Part shown: one piece after another, positions 60,045-64,000 of the stretch | How the letters are laid out: the number at the start of each line of letters is the position of its first letter | How positions within the stretch are numbered: position 1 is the stretch's first letter | NCBI GenBank assembly: GCA_019915015.1 | Contig: JAHBBC010000019.1 | Coordinates: forward strand, 310,001-374,000 | Length of the DNA: 64,000 nt | DNA from: Auriscalpium vulgare | Lineage: Eukaryota > Basidiomycota > Agaricomycetes > Russulales > Auriscalpiaceae | Direction of reading: 5' to 3' | The notes under the pieces: generated by a model | The model's database searches: none | Told to the model about the DNA's origin: nothing | What the model saw: only the letters and a program-made list of their open reading frames with translations | Made by a program: the position numbers and the translations under genes

Positions 60045-63000
60045 ATGCCTCTCATATCAGAAGTTACAATCTGCCCAAGTGCAATTTGCCAAAGTGCAAT
60101 CTGCCAAAGCGTAATTTGCCAAAGTGCAACCTGCCAAAGTGCAACCTGCCAAAGTGCAATCAGCCAAAGTGCAATCAGCCAATGTGCCATCAACCAATAT
60201 GCAATCAGCCAATGTGCAATTGGACAAAGTGAAATCAAACAATGCGCTACTTTCTTAAATGAGCTCAACGTAAAAACAATTGCGGCGATGTCGTATGAAA
60301 ACAATATTAGATCAACGTTATTTTTGTTCGTGGTCTTCGTGAGCTCCATGTACTACATATTCCTTACAATAATACAACCTATACCAAAAGATGTTGCCAT
60401 TCGAGGAGGCGGGCGCACTCAGTTGTTTGTTTGGTCATTCGATTCACTTAGCGAATTTATTATACCTAACACATCAGTGCCCAGTCGCTTTTGTTCGTAT
60501 GAGTTTGCTGGTCAAATAGCATTCAATAAATCAGTATATAATAACCCAAACTACCTATATGCTAAGATACCCCTTCATCATCTTCAAACTTTGCACAAAT
60601 CTGTCCTTCTGGAGTTATGTGTCATTCATAAAATTCCTGCCGATCATAACATTAAAGTAGACATCATCCGCGAACGACTGTCGAATCATGAACAGTGTAC
60701 TGCTTGTGATACTCACGTCTCTCGATTTCGTATACACAACATTGTGTCGGACACGGATAGACGAACTGGTCAACGACATAGTGAGAAAGAAAAAGAGAAT
60801 TTTGAACAAACTAGGTTTCCCCCTCGACCCATGTCCGATAGACTGATGCATCGTATAATAACCGATTTCTGCAATGATTTGTCGGCAGATCGTATTATTG
60901 AGCAAAGTTGTAAAGTATGCGGGTGCCTGTATCTCAAGAAAGATATGGTTGACTTGAACAAACGTCCCGTAGAAATGGACATATTATATTCACCTAGTAC
61001 ATATGTAACTAGAAAGGAACGTCTTACCTCTACAGACAATATAGAAGCTGACCCCGAAGGCATTTTAGTACGAAATAGCCATTACATTTGTGAGGGGTGC
61101 TTCAAAGAATTGAAAAAGAATAAAATCCCTCTGCAAGCCCTTGCTAATGGTAATTGGATAGGAGCAGTTCCTCCTGTTTTGAAAGAGCTTTCCTGGGCTG
61201 AGAAGATGTTGATTTCCCGCGTGTGTCATAACCGTTGCATAGTGAGAGTAAAGAATTCGGGTCTACATAAAATGTCTGCAAACGCTGTGTTTTTCTCAAC
61301 GCCTGTACCAAAAATATATGCGGCACTGCCTCCCCCGCGCCGGGAAATGGAAGACGTCATTGGTTTCGTATATATCGGACCTACAAAGCCAACCAACGTT
61401 GAATATAGGCGTACCCCTTTATTGGTGCGACGGAAAAAGGTATTGGATGCCTTAAATTGGTTGAAATTTAATCATATCGATTATGAAGATGTTGATATAT
61501 CTATGGAGAATCTGATGACTTACGACATTGAAGGTGTTCCCGTTGTTACGGAATATCGCTTGTCCCAGGAAGAACGCTATGCAGAACAGACCGCTGTTCA
61601 CGCAGAAGAAGATCCCTCTGTGCTATACGGTGAAAGCCCTTTTATTGTACATGCTTTAACGGGGTCGGAAATACCAAACAAAACAACACAACAATTACGA
61701 GCCATCGCGCTTGATCATCTAAATAAAGGTGGAAGTGCCTTGGGAATAGGCCACGAAGACGAACCTTTGTCCCTGTATCAAAATCCACAGTTGTATCCAC
61801 AAATATTTCCATGGCTGTTTCCATACGGTTTAGGTGGTTTTGGCAATCACAATGGTTTTAAACCTGTCCCTGAAGCTGCTCGTGTCAAGTCTTTACTTTT
61901 ATATCATGATAAGAGATTTCAAACAGATCCTATGTTCTCCTTGCTATGTTTTCATCACAAGCAAATCAAAAGTAGCTCAACTGGGGGTTTCATCATGGCG
62001 GCGCGAGAAAACTACCCGCGTATTGCAGACAGACTACGCAGGGTGGATCGAAATGTTCTCTCTGATATTATTCGGCGTTTGGCGGATAATGAAACTATCA
62101 CTGATAAAACACCAGAAGAACAGTTGTGTTTTCAAATTTTAGATGACATGGATCACGTTGGTGCGCACGTACCTGGTTCTCGAACTCAGAGAAAGTCTGA
62201 CCGTAGCGAGATCTGGGCAATAACAAACTATGTGGGGGCACCGTTTTGGTATATAACTTTCGCTCCCGCAGATGTCAATCATCCTGTTGCGATTTATTTT
62301 GCTGGAGATAACAAGACCTATTATCCTATACATGAGACACGCGATAATAGAATACGCGCAATCGCAAATAATTCAGTTGCTTGTGCTAAATTCTTTATGC
62401 ACATGGTAGACTTATTCGTAAGACATGTTTTGGGATATGGTACAGATCACCAAGGCTTATGGGGCACAACTAGATCATATTATGGAACTGTCGAGCAACA
62501 AGGACGTCTTACTCTACACATGCACCTCATTCTCTGGATTGTTAACAGCTTACCACCTCAGGAGATACGTAACAGAATGTTAGATCCATCGTCGAATTTT
62601 CAACGTGAGTTAATTGAATATTTGGAAAGTGCTCATGCAGGTGATTTCATAACAGGGACATTCGATGATATACAAGCACACGTTAAAGAAGAAGAAAAAG
62701 AAAACCCTGAGTACCTGAGGCCAACTCTTACCCTGCCATCTATGCCGCCTCCACTCTGCAATGTACACGAAGAGAAAGCTGCGGACTGCAGTGCATGTGA
62801 TGAATGGGTGTTATGGAAATTAAAGTACAACGACGTTGTGGATGACATCTTATACCGATCCAACGTCCATAATCACCATGCTGGTTGTTACGATAAGCGA
62901 TATGAATCTTGCAAGTCCCGTTTTCCCAGAGATTCTTTTGAAAACACGATGATAAATTCTGATACGGGAAGCATCGACATGAAAAAGGGTGAGTCGTGGA

Positions 63001-64000
63001 TGAACACGTTCAATTATGTATTGACCTTTCTCATGCGTTGCAATACAGATGTCGCATGCATGCTCTCTGGAACGGCAATAAAAGCCATTGTGCAATATGT
63101 GACTGAATACATAACAAAAACAGGCTTGAATACTCACACCATGATGGATGCTGTGCAAACAATATTAACTAAAACGACTGAATTTATATCTGGTGATGAC
63201 GATAATATCAGCAGCGCCCGGCGAATACTTGTTAAAATGGTGAACCTGATGACGGTAAAAATGGAAATCGGCAGTCCAATGGCGTCAATGTTCAACTTGG
63301 GATATCGCGGTCATGTCACTAATGAAGAATTTCGTCGTGTATACTGGCAAAATTATACGGTACCTGTTCGAATCTTTTGGAATCTACACGACGAAGGCGA
63401 AAAAGATAAAGTCGTCTTAAAGAATGTAGAAGGAAGAATAGTGCCTCATACTACAGCCATGGATTACATGTACCGTCCTATCCTGCTGTCAAATATGAAT
63501 GTTTATGAGTGGTGTAGAAAATACGAGAAGCGTCGAATTCCACAGAGCCGAAAAAATAATAATGAGAAGCACCCTGATAATAACGATTCATACGAACTGC
63601 CTCCTTTCATTGTTGACGACGCCGAACCCGCTGACTCTGATAACACGACGTCGGAGTCCAGTGACAATGGTTCCGATAGCGATTATGAACCAGTACGGAA
63701 GCGTCCTCAAAAACGTAAGCGACGTCATCGAAAAGAATTCTATCGTTTCACGGATGAACATCCTCAATATTCAACACAAGAAGTTAGCATTGTGTCTGAG
63801 GAGCAAAATATAATTCCCAATTTCGTAGGTAGGTCTTTACCAAGAAGGGATAAGGGAAACAGGGAGATGTATTGCATGACGATGTTGACTTTGTTTAAAA
63901 TTTGGCGAAACCCAGAAGATCTCAAATCTACCGACCAAACATGGGAGGATGCGTTTAATAACCATCAATTTTCAAACCGGGAAAAAGATATTATGAATCA
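60045..64000 (+). CDS. Helitron Rep-helicase polyprotein, 3' end outside the window
   Basis: A single frame is open from ATG 60045 to the window end (more than 1,318 codons); an in-frame TAA at 59979 precedes it. Residues 9-68 are pentapeptide repeats. Cys pairs follow (EQCTACDTHVSRF, CKVCGCLY, CEGCFKEL), then a DUF6570-like region (about residues 420-520, REMEDVIGFVYIGPTKPTNV). Next are PQIFPWLFPYGLGGFG (about 585) and the Helitron-like N domain (about 650-830, NYVGAPFWYITFAPADVNHP). The Rep HUH motif is HMH in GRLTLHMHLILWI (His825, His827), and the catalytic tyrosines are Y1018 and Y1022 in QYVTEYITK. It ends in PRRDKGNREMYCMTMLTLFK, which precedes the helicase domain in this family. It moves DNA by rolling-circle transposition. 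No stop is seen, so it may be autonomous. Confidence 0.92.
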   Translation, partial: MPLISEVTICPSAICQSAICQSVICQSATCQSATCQSAISQSAISQCAINQYAISQCAIGQSEIKQCATFLNELNVKTIAAMSYENNIRSTLFLFVVFVSSMYYIFLTIIQPIPKDVAIRGGGRTQLFVWSFDSLSEFIIPNTSVPSRFCSYEFAGQIAFNKSVYNNPNYLYAKIPLHHLQTLHKSVLLELCVIHKIPADHNIKVDIIRERLSNHEQCTACDTHVSRFRIHNIVSDTDRRTGQRHSEKEKENFEQTRFPPRPMSDRLMHRIITDFCNDLSADRIIEQSCKVCGCLYLKKDMVDLNKRPVEMDILYSPSTYVTRKERLTSTDNIEADPEGILVRNSHYICEGCFKELKKNKIPLQALANGNWIGAVPPVLKELSWAEKMLISRVCHNRCIVRVKNSGLHKMSANAVFFSTPVPKIYAALPPPRREMEDVIGFVYIGPTKPTNVEYRRTPLLVRRKKVLDALNWLKFNHIDYEDVDISMENLMTYDIEGVPVVTEYRLSQEERYAEQTAVHAEEDPSVLYGESPFIVHALTGSEIPNKTTQQLRAIALDHLNKGGSALGIGHEDEPLSLYQNPQLYPQIFPWLFPYGLGGFGNHNGFKPVPEAARVKSLLLYHDKRFQTDPMFSLLCFHHKQIKSSSTGGFIMAARENYPRIADRLRRVDRNVLSDIIRRLADNETITDKTPEEQLCFQILDDMDHVGAHVPGSRTQRKSDRSEIWAITNYVGAPFWYITFAPADVNHPVAIYFAGDNKTYYPIHETRDNRIRAIANNSVACAKFFMHMVDLFVRHVLGYGTDHQGLWGTTRSYYGTVEQQGRLTLHMHLILWIVNSLPPQEIRNRMLDPSSNFQRELIEYLESAHAGDFITGTFDDIQAHVKEEEKENPEYLRPTLTLPSMPPPLCNVHEEKAADCSACDEWVLWKLKYNDVVDDILYRSNVHNHHAGCYDKRYESCKSRFPRDSFENTMINSDTGSIDMKKGESWMNTFNYVLTFLMRCNTDVACMLSGTAIKAIVQYVTEYITKTGLNTHTMMDAVQTILTKTTEFISGDDDNISSARRILVKMVNLMTVKMEIGSPMASMFNLGYRGHVTNEEFRRVYWQNYTVPVRIFWNLHDEGEKDKVVLKNVEGRIVPHTTAMDYMYRPILLSNMNVYEWCRKYEKRRIPQSRKNNNEKHPDNNDSYELPPFIVDDAEPADSDNTTSESSDNGSDSDYEPVRKRPQKRKRRHRKEFYRFTDEHPQYSTQEVSIVSEEQNIIPNFVGRSLPRRDKGNREMYCMTMLTLFKIWRNPEDLKSTDQTWEDAFNNHQFSNREKDIMN
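60069..60248. repeat. 15-bp coding minisatellite, 12 units
   Basis: Twelve consecutive 15-nt units of the type tgccaaagtgcaatc, each encoding a variant of I-C-Q-S-A (for example ICQSA, ISQCA, INQYA). The repeat leaves all three plus frames open. It lies at the N-terminus of the Helitron ORF. Confidence 0.9.

Larger units (their letters stand above)
37213..64000. other. AT-rich inserted segment, at least 26.8 kb
   Basis: From the point where the MFS gene breaks, base composition changes from GC-rich to clearly AT-rich and stays so to the window end. Codon use in its genes is A/T-ending, unlike the GC-rich genes to the left. It contains satellite-like repeats, the Trp-Trp/coiled-coil gene cluster, two further conserved-looking genes and a Helitron. 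The right end is not in the window, so a single insertion event is an inference. Confidence 0.6.

Noticed and set aside
59768..60232. 154-residue ORF with CNLPK repeats
   Set aside because: It is the alternative frame of the 15-bp minisatellite; the Helitron frame continues in conserved sequence and this one does not.

Overview
The window looks like nuclear DNA from a basidiomycete fungus, probably an agaricomycete. The genes are cut by many 40-75 bp GT-AG introns. They include aryl-alcohol-oxidase-like GMC oxidoreductases, a DUF6532 protein, a Plavaka-type transposase and a fungal Helitron, all typical of that group. I see no rRNA gene, convincing tRNA or CRISPR array. Product names come from motif recognition alone; no database search was run.

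Positions 1 to about 37.2 kb are GC-rich and ordinary in style. Two arms of an imperfect inverted repeat (1-2574 and 34223-36884) each carry an MFS transporter gene, and a GMC gene and a GMC gene fragment also lie inverted to each other inside them. This suggests an old inverted duplication of an MFS-GMC block, later broken up. GMC gene 1 (4083-8784) is split by a 2.4 kb insertion. GMC gene 2 (9878-12421) is nearly complete but has an in-frame stop. Then come a WW-domain protein and a divergent universal-stress-protein gene, a small Tyr-rich protein, an unrecognised acidic protein, a low-complexity stretch, a methyltransferase of the isoprenylcysteine type, a GMC remnant, a DUF6532 protein, an apparently intact Plavaka transposase and a small coiled-coil gene.

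At about 37,212 the right-hand MFS gene stops mid-protein and composition drops abruptly to AT-rich, staying so to the window end. This segment (at least 26.8 kb) opens with a 68-bp-type minisatellite and three copies of a 0.5 kb tandem repeat. A dense cluster of small intron-rich genes follows, 41.3-53.8 kb. At least six encode members of what seems to be one unrecognised family: an N-terminal helical region ending in a Trp-Trp motif (often DLGxxxWW), a variable linker and a C-terminal coiled coil. One copy lacks the N-terminal part but keeps a similar promoter.

Two further conserved-looking genes of unknown function follow. One (55635-58998) has an Arg/Ser-rich N-terminus built from more than twenty small exons whose introns are all in phase 2. 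The segment ends in a Helitron Rep-helicase ORF running off the window, which has 12 pentapeptide repeats at its N-terminus. The Trp-Trp family, its two neighbours and the Helitron inside one AT-rich block that truncates a host gene are the best candidates for an undescribed mobile or accessory gene system.
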